Shown: one piece after another, positions 31,794 through 39,097 of the stretch | Position numbering within the stretch: position 1 is the first letter of the stretch | Layout: every line of letters starts with the position of its first letter | Source of the DNA: Actinomadura hibisca NBRC 15177 | GTDB taxonomy: Bacteria > Actinomycetota > Actinomycetes > Streptosporangiales > Streptosporangiaceae | Reading direction: 5' to 3' | DNA: 55,276 bases | Assembly: GCF_001552635.1 (NCBI RefSeq) | Contig: NZ_BCRO01000087.1 | Location: 1 to 55,276, forward strand | Made by a program: the position numbers and the translations under genes | The notes under the pieces: model-generated | Database searches by the model: none | Seen by the model: the letters and a program-made list of their open reading frames with translations, nothing else | What the model was told of the DNA's origin: nothing

Positions 31794-32729
31794 TTAATAA
31801 GGGTCGTAACCTGCGGCTTGGGCCGCCGGGGACTGCATCAGGTACTCCAGCGCGCGCGGTGTCGAGCACACCTGCGACGGGTGGTGCGACGGGCGCAGGT
31901 ACACCGGCGCCTCGCCCAGCAGCAGCCGGAAGATGCCCGGCACGTGCCCCTTGCGCACCGAGCGCCGGTAGGAGCGGTACACCCGGGGGAGGCTGACCTT
32001 GCCCTTGATGGTCGGGTCCTGGTTGAGCAGGTACAACGAGCCGCCGATCAGCGCCCAGTACAGGAAGAACAACGACAGCACCCAGGCCAGCACGCGGGTG
32101 GGGTAGCGGCCGCCGACCGCCTTGTAGACGTCGAACACCACCGACCGGTGCTCGACCTCCTCGGCCCCGTGCCAGCGCAGCAGGTCCAGCATGGTCGGGT
32201 CCACCCCGGCCTTGTCGAGCCGGTCGTTGTCCATGATCCACTGGCCGAGCACCGCGGTGTAGTGCTCGATGGCGGCCACCGCCGCCAGCTCCAGCCGCAA
32301 CCGCCGCCGCCACCTGCGCGGCGAGCGCTCCTTCAGCGCCGCCATCTGCGCGGGCCGGTCGGCGTTGCCCCGGCCCGCCGGGCCGGTGATCCGGGAGACG
32401 TCGATGCCGTTGGCCTCCAGGATCTGGTCCAGCACGCCCTGGTGCGAGCGCGCGTGCACCATCTCCTGGCCGATGAAGCCCCGGATCTCCTCCAGCAGCT
32501 TGGCGTCCTTGATGTAGGGCCGGGCGTCCTTGACGCACTGGATGAACCACTTCTCGCCCTCGGGCAGGACGATGTGGAAGGAGTTGATGATGTGCGTGGC
32601 GACGGGGTCGCCGGGCACCCAGTGCAGCGGCGTCTCCGACCAGTCGAACGAGACCCGCCGCGTCCGGATGGGAGGGTGCCGCTCGTCGATGTCGAACGTC
32701 GGGTCGTCGGGCGTCAGGGGCCTGGTCAT
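31794..32729 (-). CDS. PF10118 metal-dependent hydrolase family protein
   Basis: A 311-residue helical protein of the family annotated as metal-dependent hydrolase (COG3687). Ligand-like clusters resemble a diiron carboxylate site: GQEMVHARSHQ (Glu89, His92, His96), AAIEHYTA and HGAEEVEHRSVVFD. One or two hydrophobic helices (about residues 205-235, SLFFLYWALIGGSLYLL) suggest membrane association. Despite the family name its reaction is unknown. ATG 32729 follows AAGGAGAGGG. The stop TAA is directly followed by the folded element. Co-occurrence with the EphD-like fusion fits a lipid-related role (inference). Confidence 0.82.
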   Translation of the reverse strand: MTRPLTPDDPTFDIDERHPPIRTRRVSFDWSETPLHWVPGDPVATHIINSFHIVLPEGEKWFIQCVKDARPYIKDAKLLEEIRGFIGQEMVHARSHQGVLDQILEANGIDVSRITGPAGRGNADRPAQMAALKERSPRRWRRRLRLELAAVAAIEHYTAVLGQWIMDNDRLDKAGVDPTMLDLLRWHGAEEVEHRSVVFDVYKAVGGRYPTRVLAWVLSLFFLYWALIGGSLYLLNQDPTIKGKVSLPRVYRSYRRSVRKGHVPGIFRLLLGEAPVYLRPSHHPSQVCSTPRALEYLMQSPAAQAAGYDPY

Positions 32730-32782
32730 TCCCTCTCCTTCGCTTCCGCGCGCCGCGTATCGAAGCAGGGTACAGACGTTGC

Positions 32783-32841
32783 TTACCGAGCAGTAGCTAC
32801 CGAAGGCGACGCATGTGACACGGTTTTTGTCTTGTGTCGCA
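32783..32841. promoter_or_regulatory. Upstream region of the PF10118 gene
   Basis: The 159-base gap between fdhD and the PF10118 gene carries a direct repeat TACCGA (32784-32789 and 32798-32803). It also holds an inverted repeat TGTGACAC/GTGTCGCA (32814-32821 and 32834-32841, one mismatch) around a T-run. On the minus strand the stem is followed by low-G+C sequence and could end fdhD transcripts; the direct repeat could be an operator. Both readings are tentative. Confidence 0.3.
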
Positions 32842-32888
32842 GGCCACAACGGGACCCCGGGACCTCATCACCGCGTGACAAGAAGAGA

Positions 32889-33701
32889 TCAGATCGTGAT
32901 GCGGTGCGCGCCGGTGTAGACGTTCATCGACGCGCCGCGCAGGAAGCCCACCAGCGTCATCCCGGCGTCGGCCGCCAGGTCCACCGCCAGCGACGACGGC
33001 GCCGACACCGCCGCCAGCACCGGGACGCCCGCCTGCATGGCCTTCTGGGTCAGCTCGAACGAGGCCCGCCCGCTGACCATCAGCACGTGCCCGGCCAGCG
33101 GCAGCAGCCCCTGGCGCAGCGCGTGCCCGACGACCTTGTCGACCGCGTTGTGCCGCCCGACGTCCTCGCGCAGCGCCAGCAGCTCGCCCGCGCCGTCGAA
33201 CAGGCCCGCCGCGTGCAGGCCGCCGGTGCGGTCGAACACCCGCTGCGCGGCGCGCAGCCGCTCGGGCAGGCTCGCCAGCAGCTCCGGCGTCAGCTCCAGC
33301 GGGTCGGCGGCGACCTCGTAGGGACGGTCGTCGCGCAGCGCCTCGATGCTGGACTTGCCGCACACCCCACACGCGCTCGTGGTGGTGAACGCCCGCGTCA
33401 GCTCCGCGCCCGGCGGCGCGACGCCCGGGGCGAGCACCGCCTCCAGCACGTTCTGCTCGGCGGTGTCGGCGCAGTAGCGCATCGCGGCCAGGTCGCCGGG
33501 CCCGGCGATGATCCCCTCGGCGGCCAGGAACCCCGCCACCAGGTCGAAGTCGTCGCCGGGGGTGCGCATCGTGATGGTCAGCGGGCGACCGCCGACCCGG
33601 ATCTCCAGCGGCTCCTCGACCGCCAGGGTGTCGGGCCGCCGGGTGCGCGCGCCCTCGGTGCTGAGCCGCAGGACGGGCCTGCGCACGGTGATCCGACCCA
33701 T
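32889..33701 (-). CDS. fdhD: FdhD, formate dehydrogenase sulfurtransferase
   Basis: A 270-residue cytosolic FdhD. It passes sulfur from a cysteine desulfurase to the molybdenum cofactor, which formate dehydrogenase needs for activity. The transfer motif CGVC (Cys111, Cys114) is in TTTSACGVCGKSS. The cofactor-binding parts include RTPGDDFDLVAGFL, LREDVGRHNAVDKVVG, MVSGRASFELTQKA and AVSAPSSLAVDLA. ATG 33701 is used; longer frames to 33902 run into the promoter of the next gene. It belongs functionally with selD, selA, selB, moaA and mobA in this window. The dehydrogenase itself was not found here. Confidence 0.95.
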   Translation of the reverse strand: MGRITVRRPVLRLSTEGARTRRPDTLAVEEPLEIRVGGRPLTITMRTPGDDFDLVAGFLAAEGIIAGPGDLAAMRYCADTAEQNVLEAVLAPGVAPPGAELTRAFTTTSACGVCGKSSIEALRDDRPYEVAADPLELTPELLASLPERLRAAQRVFDRTGGLHAAGLFDGAGELLALREDVGRHNAVDKVVGHALRQGLLPLAGHVLMVSGRASFELTQKAMQAGVPVLAAVSAPSSLAVDLAADAGMTLVGFLRGASMNVYTGAHRITI

Positions 33702-33860
33702 GCCGTGACCGTACCCCGCGAAGGGCGGACCAGTGCACGCGCCGTCCCGGCGCGCGGTCTCCCGGCGGACGGGACGGCGCACCCTGGCGGCCGGGGCGGC
33801 CCGGGACGCAACATCGGAACGTGCCGAAGACGGCGCACCAGGCGCTTCCGGGGGAAACGG

Positions 33861-33890
33861 AGCGCACCACATCACAGCGCACCACATCAC
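33861..33890. repeat. Exact 15-base tandem direct repeat
   Basis: AGCGCACCACATCAC occurs twice head to tail (33861-33875 and 33876-33890) in the divergent gap between fdhD and the DUF4333 gene, ending 17 bases before ATG 33908. The position fits an operator or a slipped duplication in the 5' leader. Confidence 0.8.
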
Positions 33891-33907
33891 GGGGAGCACC
33901 ACTCATC

Positions 33908-34183
33908 ATGCGCAAGCTCATCGCCCTGCCCCTCCTGGCCGCCGGCGTCGCCCTGACCGGGACGGCCTGCCAGTTCGGGCAGCAGACCGTCAAGGCCGGC
34001 GAGGTCGAGAGCCAGATCAGCCGGAAGCTCGGGGTCGCCGCGTCCTGCCCCGGCGACCTCGACAGCAAGGTCGGCGCCGTCCTGCGGTGCGACACCGTCG
34101 GCGGCGCCGAGCGGCGGACCGTCACCGTGACCGTCACCTCGGTGGAGGACGAGCAGGTCCGCTTCACCATGCGGGTGGCCTGA
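33908..34183 (+). CDS. DUF4333 small lipoprotein
   Basis: A 91-residue exported protein. Residues 1-21 form a lipoprotein signal (MRKLIALPLLAAGVALTGTAC) with Cys21 as the lipid attachment site. The rest is a DUF4333 domain: EVESQISRKLG, then Cys47 (AASCPGDLDSKVGAVLRCD) and Cys61 likely forming a disulfide, and VTVTVTSVEDEQVRFTMRVA. This domain is common in actinobacterial envelope proteins of unknown role. ATG 33908 follows GGGGAG at about 13 bases. It is a single-gene unit facing the convergent TRIC gene. Confidence 0.85.
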   Translation: MRKLIALPLLAAGVALTGTACQFGQQTVKAGEVESQISRKLGVAASCPGDLDSKVGAVLRCDTVGGAERRTVTVTVTSVEDEQVRFTMRVA

Positions 34184-34214
34184 CACGCGCCCCGTCCGGC
34201 CCGCCGGGGGCAGG

Positions 34215-34841
34215 TCAGTCGGGGACGCCGCGCGGTCGCGGGGTGCGCCAGCCGTAGCGCATCGCCGCGACCCGCAGCGCGAACGCCAGCACCGCCGCCC
34301 CGGCGGTGACGGTCGCGCCGTGCAGGTCCAGGCTGTGCGCGGCGGCGACCACCACCGCGCCCAGCATCGCCGGGAGCGCGTACAGCTGCCGGTCGTAGAG
34401 CACGCCGGGGATCTGCCCGCTCATCATGTCGCGCAGGATGCCGCCGCCGACGGCGGTGATCACGCCCAGCAGCACCGCGTGCAGCGGCGACAGGCCGTGC
34501 TCCAGGGCCTTGAGCGTGCCGGTCACGCAGAACAGGCCGAGCCCGGCGGCGTCGAAGAACATCACCGCGGGCAGCAGCCGGGTGACCTGCGGATGCCAGA
34601 AGAACACCAGCACGCACGCCGCCAGCGGCGTCAGCACGTAGCCCAGGCTGGTGAAGGCGGCCGGCGGGACCGCGCCGATGACCAGGTCCCGCAGGATCCC
34701 GCCGCCCAGCGCGGTGATCTCGGCCAGCACCACCACGCCGACCACGTCCAGCCGCTGGCGGACCGCGGCCAGCGCCCCCGACACCGCGAACACGAAGATG
34801 CCGGTCAGGTCGAGCAGGCCGGGGATGGTCAGGTCCCTCAT
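34215..34841 (-). CDS. TRIC-type cation channel family (UPF0126)
   Basis: A 208-residue membrane protein built from two copies of a three-helix repeat plus a seventh helix, as in bacterial TRIC channels. The hallmark GGGILRD occurs in both halves (ALGGGILRDLVIG and AVGGGILRDMMSG). Bacterial relatives form trimeric potassium/cation channels. ATG 34841 begins MRDLTIPGLLDLTGIFVF. It ends 31 bases from the convergent lipoprotein gene and starts just after DUF3099 on the same strand, so they could be co-transcribed. Confidence 0.92.
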   Translation of the reverse strand: MRDLTIPGLLDLTGIFVFAVSGALAAVRQRLDVVGVVVLAEITALGGGILRDLVIGAVPPAAFTSLGYVLTPLAACVLVFFWHPQVTRLLPAVMFFDAAGLGLFCVTGTLKALEHGLSPLHAVLLGVITAVGGGILRDMMSGQIPGVLYDRQLYALPAMLGAVVVAAAHSLDLHGATVTAGAAVLAFALRVAAMRYGWRTPRPRGVPD

Positions 34842-34884
34842 GGGGACGATCTTCTCGCACCCGGCCGGGCGCCGTTCGGGCAGG

Positions 34885-35088
34885 TCACCGGCGGCGGTCG
34901 GCGTCCCAGTTGGCCACCACCGCCGCGAACGGCGGAATGATCATCGCCACGACCGCCATGACCATCGCGGCCGGGACCGAGAAGCGCGCCACCACCGCCC
35001 ACGACAACACGAACAGCGTCAGGCAGACGCCCATCATGACGGCGTAGGCCCGCTTGCGACTCCGGATGCCTCCCCGCACCCTTCCCAC
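34885..35088 (-). CDS. DUF3099 two-helix membrane protein
   Basis: A small protein of about 67 residues with a basic N-terminus and two membrane helices (about 17-35 and 38-57), carrying the DUF3099 pattern MMGVCLTLFVLSWAVV and MVIP-like MAMIIPP. Starts are uncertain: GTG 35088 is favoured; ATG 35157 would add 23 low-complexity residues and nearly touch the divergent SDR start, and GTG 35079 is also possible. The family is actinobacterial and uncharacterised. Confidence 0.7.
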   Translation of the reverse strand: MGRVRGGIRSRKRAYAVMMGVCLTLFVLSWAVVARFSVPAAMVMAVVAMIIPPFAAVVANWDADRRR

Positions 35089-35162
35089 GGTACGCCCCGG
35101 CCGCGCCCGGTTCGCGGGCGGCTCGGTACGGTCGGATTCCCCGGACCGGAAGGACACCGACC

Positions 35163-35921
35163 ATGGAACTGTTCAGCTTGGCGGGCAAGAACGCGCTGGT
35201 CACCGGCGGCACGCGCGGCATCGGCCTGATGATCGCGCGCGGCCTGCTCCAGGCGGGCGCTGCGCGGGTCCACATCAGCTCGCGCAAGCCGGAGGCGTGT
35301 GAGAAGGCGGCGGCGGAGCTGGCCGAGTTCGGCGAGGTCGTGCCGATCCCCGCCGACATCAGCACCGAGGCCGAGTGCCTGCGGCTGGCCGAGGCCGTCG
35401 GCGACGGCCCGCTGCACATCCTGGTCAACAACGCGGGCGCGACCTGGGGCGCGCCGCTGGCGGAGTTCCCCGCCTCGGCCTGGGACAAGGTCGTGGACCT
35501 CAACCTCAAGGCCCCCTTCTACCTGACCCGCGCGCTGCTGCCCCGGCTGCGCGAGGCCGCCACGCCCGACGACCCGGCGCGCGTGATCAACATCGGCTCG
35601 GTGGACGGCATCATGACGCCGGGGGAGCGCTACTCCTACACCGCCAGCAAGGCCGGGATCCACCAGCTCACCCGCGTGCTGGCCAAGGAGCTGGGGCCGG
35701 AGGGCGTCACCGTCAACGCGATCGCGCCCGGCCCGTTCGAGTCCAAGATGATGGCGGCCACGCTCGACGCGTTCGGCGAGGTCATCGCGGGCACCGTGCC
35801 GTTGCGGCGCATCGGGCGGCCCGACGACATGGCGGGCACGGCCGTGTTCCTGGCCAGCCGCGCGGGCTCCTACGTCAACGGCGCGGTCATCCCGGTGGAC
35901 GGGGGACTGACGACCCTGTGA
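35163..35921 (+). CDS. Short-chain dehydrogenase/reductase
   Basis: A 252-residue classical SDR. The cofactor motif is TGGTRGIG (residues 15-22), followed by NNAGAT, and the active site is Ser in IGSVDGI, Tyr in YSYTASKAG and the Lys four residues on. The Arg residues in ISSRKPEA suggest NADP(H). VPLRRIGRPDDMAGTAVFLAS and the C-terminal VDGGLTTL are typical of the FabG-like group. ATG 35163 is preceded by GGAAGGACACC. It may reduce a ketone such as a beta-keto ester; the substrate is unknown. It converges on the acyl-CoA ligase gene. Confidence 0.92.
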   Translation: MELFSLAGKNALVTGGTRGIGLMIARGLLQAGAARVHISSRKPEACEKAAAELAEFGEVVPIPADISTEAECLRLAEAVGDGPLHILVNNAGATWGAPLAEFPASAWDKVVDLNLKAPFYLTRALLPRLREAATPDDPARVINIGSVDGIMTPGERYSYTASKAGIHQLTRVLAKELGPEGVTVNAIAPGPFESKMMAATLDAFGEVIAGTVPLRRIGRPDDMAGTAVFLASRAGSYVNGAVIPVDGGLTTL

Positions 35922-35926
35922 ACCGG

Positions 35927-35960
35927 GACGGCCGCGCCGTCGCGACGCCGGATGCGGCGT
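35927..35960. terminator. Two short hairpins between convergent genes
   Basis: GACGGC-CGC-GCCGTC (35927-35941) and ACGCCG-GATG-CGGCGT (35945-35960) fill the 44-base gap between the SDR and acyl-CoA ligase genes. Both stems are six perfect base pairs and could end transcription from either side. Confidence 0.55.
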
Positions 35961-35965
35961 AGAGG

Positions 35966-37822
35966 TCAGGCCGAGTACAGCCCGCTGATGGCGTCGGCGT
36001 ACTTGCCGTGCACCACGCGCCGCTTCAGCTTGAGCGTGGGCGTCAGCTCCTCGCTCTCGGCGGTCCACTCGGCGGGCAGCAGCCGCCACCGCTTGACCTG
36101 CTGGACGCGGGCGAGCCGCGCGTTGGCGTCGGCGACGGCCTTGCCGACCTCCTCCAGCACCAGCGGGTGTTCGGCGAGGGCGGCGAGGTCGGTGGCGTCC
36201 AGGCCGTGCGCGGCGGCCCACACCGGGGCGACCTCGCCGTCCAGGGTGATCAGCGCGACCACGTAGGGCCGCCGGTCGCCGAAGGCCAGCGCCTGGCCGA
36301 TCAGCGGGTGCTCCTTGAGATGGTTCTCGATCATGGAGGGGGCGATGTTCTCGCCGCCCGCGGTGATGATGATCTCCTTCTTGCGGTCCACCACGGTCAG
36401 GAAGCCGTCGGCGTCCAGCGCGCCGATGTCGCCGGTGTGCACCCAGCCGTCCTCATCCAGCAGCTCGGCGGTGGCCTCGGGCCGGTTGAGGTAGCCGGGC
36501 GTGCAGGTCGCGCCGCGCACCAGGATCTCGCCGTCCCCGGCCAGCCGGAGTTCCACCCCGGCGAACGCGCGGCCGACGGTGCCGAGCTTGAAGGCGTCGG
36601 GCAGGTTGGCGGTGATCGCGCCGGTGGTCTCGGTCATGCCGTACGCGTCGAAGATCTTCAGGCCGAGCCCGGCGAAGAACCGCGCGACCTCCTCGGGCAG
36701 CGGCGCGGCGGCGCTGGACGCCTGGGTGACGCGGTCGAGGCCGAGCAGCGCGCGCAGCGGGCGCAGCACCGCCGCGTCCCACTGCGCGAACGCGGCGGCG
36801 ACCTCCTCCGGCACGCCGGGGTTGCCGTACTCCTGGGCGGCGACGTAGGCGCGCCCGGCGTCCAGGGCCTGGGCGACGGCGGCCTTCTTCCGCTCGTCCG
36901 GCTCGCCCGCCAGCGCCGCCTGCACGCCCGCCATGATCTTCTCCCAGACGCGCGGCACGCCGAAGAACGCGTGCGGGCGCACCTCGCGCAGCGCGGTGGT
37001 GAGCTGGGCGGGGTCGGGGCAGAAGTGGATGTGGGCGGCCCGGCAGATCGGCAGGTAGTAACTGAGCACCCGGTCGGCGATGTGCGCGAACGGCAGGTAG
37101 GAGATCCCGGCGTTGTGGCCGGGCAGGTCGGAGCTGCGCTCCACCATCGTGGCCTCGTGCAGCGCCATGGCGTGGGTGATCCGCACGCCCTTGGGGTTGC
37201 CGGTGGTGCCGGAGGTGTAGAGCAGGGTGACGGTGTCGTCTGGGGTGAGCGCCCGCCAGCGCCGCTCGACCGCGCCGGGGTCGGCGGCCAGCCGCTCGCG
37301 GCCCAGCTCCAGGAACTCCGCCCAGCTCAGGAAGCGGTCCCCGGCCGGGCGGGCGGCCTCGTCCAGCACGATGACGGTGCGCAGCGCGGGCAGCCGGTCC
37401 AGCACCGGCAGCCAGCGGTCGAGCTGGTCGCGGCCGTCCAGCACCGCGACCTTGGCGGCGCAGTCGCCCGCCACGAACGCGATCTGGTCGGCGGCCAGGG
37501 TGGCGTAGACGGTGGTGGGGACGCCTCCGGCGTGCACCGCGCCGAGGTCGGCCAGCAGGTGCTCGCTGTGGTTGGGCATCATCAGCGCGACCACGTCGCC
37601 CGCCTCCAGGCCGAGCGCGGCGAACCCGGCCGCCGCCTCCAGCGCGCGGTCGCGGAACCCCTGCCAGGTGAGCGTGCGCCAGCCGTCGCCGTCCCGGTCG
37701 GAGTAGGCGGGCAGGTCGCCGTGCGCCGCCGCGGTGTCGGCCAGCCGGGTGCAGATCGTCTGCCCCGCGACGGCCCTGTCCAGCTCGGCCCGTTCCGCCG
37801 CCGGGTTCCCGCTCTCGACCAT
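35966..37822 (-). CDS. Long-chain acyl-CoA ligase (FadD15-like)
   Basis: A 618-residue AMP-forming ligase that activates fatty acids to acyl-CoA in the cytosol. Motifs are the P-loop LLYTSGTTGNPKG, the adenylate motif YGMTETTG, the hinge DGFLTVVDRKKEIIITAGGENI and the C-terminal LTPTLKLKRRVVHGKY. YLPFAHIADR and PRVWEKI place it with the long-chain (FadD15/FAA) branch. ATG 37822 follows GGAGGG. A palindrome centred near 37850 lies upstream, matching TetR-type lipid regulators. It is divergent from selD. Confidence 0.93.
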   Translation of the reverse strand: MVESGNPAAERAELDRAVAGQTICTRLADTAAAHGDLPAYSDRDGDGWRTLTWQGFRDRALEAAAGFAALGLEAGDVVALMMPNHSEHLLADLGAVHAGGVPTTVYATLAADQIAFVAGDCAAKVAVLDGRDQLDRWLPVLDRLPALRTVIVLDEAARPAGDRFLSWAEFLELGRERLAADPGAVERRWRALTPDDTVTLLYTSGTTGNPKGVRITHAMALHEATMVERSSDLPGHNAGISYLPFAHIADRVLSYYLPICRAAHIHFCPDPAQLTTALREVRPHAFFGVPRVWEKIMAGVQAALAGEPDERKKAAVAQALDAGRAYVAAQEYGNPGVPEEVAAAFAQWDAAVLRPLRALLGLDRVTQASSAAAPLPEEVARFFAGLGLKIFDAYGMTETTGAITANLPDAFKLGTVGRAFAGVELRLAGDGEILVRGATCTPGYLNRPEATAELLDEDGWVHTGDIGALDADGFLTVVDRKKEIIITAGGENIAPSMIENHLKEHPLIGQALAFGDRRPYVVALITLDGEVAPVWAAAHGLDATDLAALAEHPLVLEEVGKAVADANARLARVQQVKRWRLLPAEWTAESEELTPTLKLKRRVVHGKYADAISGLYSA

Positions 37823-37841
37823 GTCGCGCCCTCCACGAATG

Positions 37842-37859
37842 TCAGTAAGCACTTGCTGA
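37842..37859. promoter_or_regulatory. Palindromic operator before the acyl-CoA ligase
   Basis: TCAGTAAGCACTTGCTGA is an imperfect palindrome (TCAG-n-AAG-nn-CTT-n-CTGA), 20 bases before ATG 37822. On the ligase strand the core AGCAAGTGCTTACT resembles the remembered KstR2 operator AAGCAAGNNCTTGCTT. A TetR-type regulator of lipid or steroid-ring genes is a plausible binder. Confidence 0.55.
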
Positions 37860-37935
37860 GTGAATCGCATCATGCGGGGCCGGGTCCGGACAAGTTTTCG
37901 ATCATGAGATGCGGACGGTGGGGTACATTCCCGGC

Positions 37936-38940
37936 GTGATCCCCCCTCTGGCGCCGGTGCGCCTCACCCAGTACGCCCACGGCGGCGGTTGCGCCTGCAA
38001 GATCCCGCCCGACGAGCTGGAGCGCATGGTGGCCGGGCTCACCGGTTCCCTCGCCCCCGGCGGACCGCTGCTGGTGGGCGACGGGGACGGCGACGACGCG
38101 GCGGTGCTGCGGATCGACGGCGGCCGGGCGGTGGTGTCCACCGCCGACTTCTTCACCCCCGTGGTGGACGACCCCTACGACTGGGGCCGCGTCGCCGCCG
38201 CCAACGCCCTGTCGGACGTGTACGCGGTCGGCGGCGTCCCGGTGCTCGCCCTCAACCTGCTCGGCTGGCCCCGCGACGCGCTGCCCGGCGAGCTGGCCCG
38301 CGAGGTGCTGCGCGGCGGCCGCGACGTCGCCGCCCTGGCCGGGTGCCCGATCGCGGGCGGGCACAGCGTCGACGACCCCGAGCCCAAGTACGGCCTGGCG
38401 GTCACCGGCCTCGCCGACCCCGCGCGGCTGCTGCGCCTGGACGCCGGGCGGCCCGGCCTGCCGCTGTCGCTGACCAAGCCGCTGGGCGTCGGCGTGCTCA
38501 ACGCCCGCCACAAGGCCACCGGCGAGGTGTTCCCCGAGGCCCTGGCCACCATGACCGCGCTGAACGCCGAGGCGTCCCGGCAGGCCCTGGAGCGCGGCGC
38601 GGCCTGCGCCACCGACGTGACCGGGTTCGGGCTGCTCGGCCACCTGTACAAGCTGGCGCGGGCCAGCGGCGTCACCGCCGTGGTGCACGCGTCGGCCGTC
38701 CCCTACCTGGCCGGGGCCCGGCAGGCGGTGCGCGACGGCTTCGTGCCGGGCGGCTCCCGCCGGAACCTGGCGTGGGTGTCCCCGCACACCGGCTTCGGCC
38801 GCCTGGCCGAGGAGGAGCGGCTGCTGCTGGCCGACGCCCAGACCTCCGGGGGCCTGCTGGTGGCGGGGGAGGTGCCCGGCGCGCCGGTGATCGGCGAGTT
38901 GGTCGCGCGGGGGCCGAACGTGCTGGAGGTGCGGCCCTGA
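37936..38940 (+). CDS. selD: SelD, selenophosphate synthetase
   Basis: A 334-residue selenide, water dikinase. It makes selenophosphate from selenide and ATP for selenocysteine synthesis. The N-terminal active site is HGGGCACKIPP: Cys19 occupies the position that is Sec in some species, and Lys22 is the catalytic lysine. Further matches are ADFFTPVVDDPYDWGRVAAANALSDVYAVGG, the glycine-rich GCPIAGGHSVDDPEPKYG region and DVTGFGLLGHL. GTG 37936 gives the conserved start; ATG 37909 is an alternative. TACATT just upstream may be a -10 element, making the mRNA almost leaderless. Works with SelA and SelB 7 kb downstream. Confidence 0.95.
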   Translation: MIPPLAPVRLTQYAHGGGCACKIPPDELERMVAGLTGSLAPGGPLLVGDGDGDDAAVLRIDGGRAVVSTADFFTPVVDDPYDWGRVAAANALSDVYAVGGVPVLALNLLGWPRDALPGELAREVLRGGRDVAALAGCPIAGGHSVDDPEPKYGLAVTGLADPARLLRLDAGRPGLPLSLTKPLGVGVLNARHKATGEVFPEALATMTALNAEASRQALERGAACATDVTGFGLLGHLYKLARASGVTAVVHASAVPYLAGARQAVRDGFVPGGSRRNLAWVSPHTGFGRLAEEERLLLADAQTSGGLLVAGEVPGAPVIGELVARGPNVLEVRP

Positions 38941-39002
38941 GCCGTCCGGCGGCGTCCCGACCCGTCCTCTGAGCTGCGCGTCCGTCGCCGTGCGCAGGTC
39001 AA

Positions 39003-39025
39003 GGCCGGGGATAGCCTTCCCGGCC
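39003..39025 (+). terminator. Hairpin after selD
   Basis: GGCCGGG (39003-39009) pairs exactly with CCCGGCC (39019-39025) around nine bases, 62 bases after the selD stop and before the POT transporter start. A weak terminator for selD is the simplest reading. Confidence 0.4.
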
Positions 39026-39097
39026 GCCCGTTCACCCGGTGATCACGCGGGGTAGGCCACCGCTGCCGGCTGCGGACGATTCGGGGGGACTGACCGC

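Noticed and set aside
31630..31795. tRNA-Sec (selC) inside the folded element
   Set aside because: The fold has no TCA anticodon loop, no T-loop consensus and no 3' CCA-compatible acceptor on either strand. A scan for TTCAA anticodon-like strings elsewhere found only coding-region matches.
32889..33902. N-terminally extended FdhD
   Set aside because: The extra 67 residues are low complexity, cross the tandem repeat and promoter of the divergent gene, and are absent from the family.
38941..39097. Selenoprotein read-through of the selD TGA
   Set aside because: The protein is full length at the stop, and the sequence after it shows no family match or SECIS-like fold.
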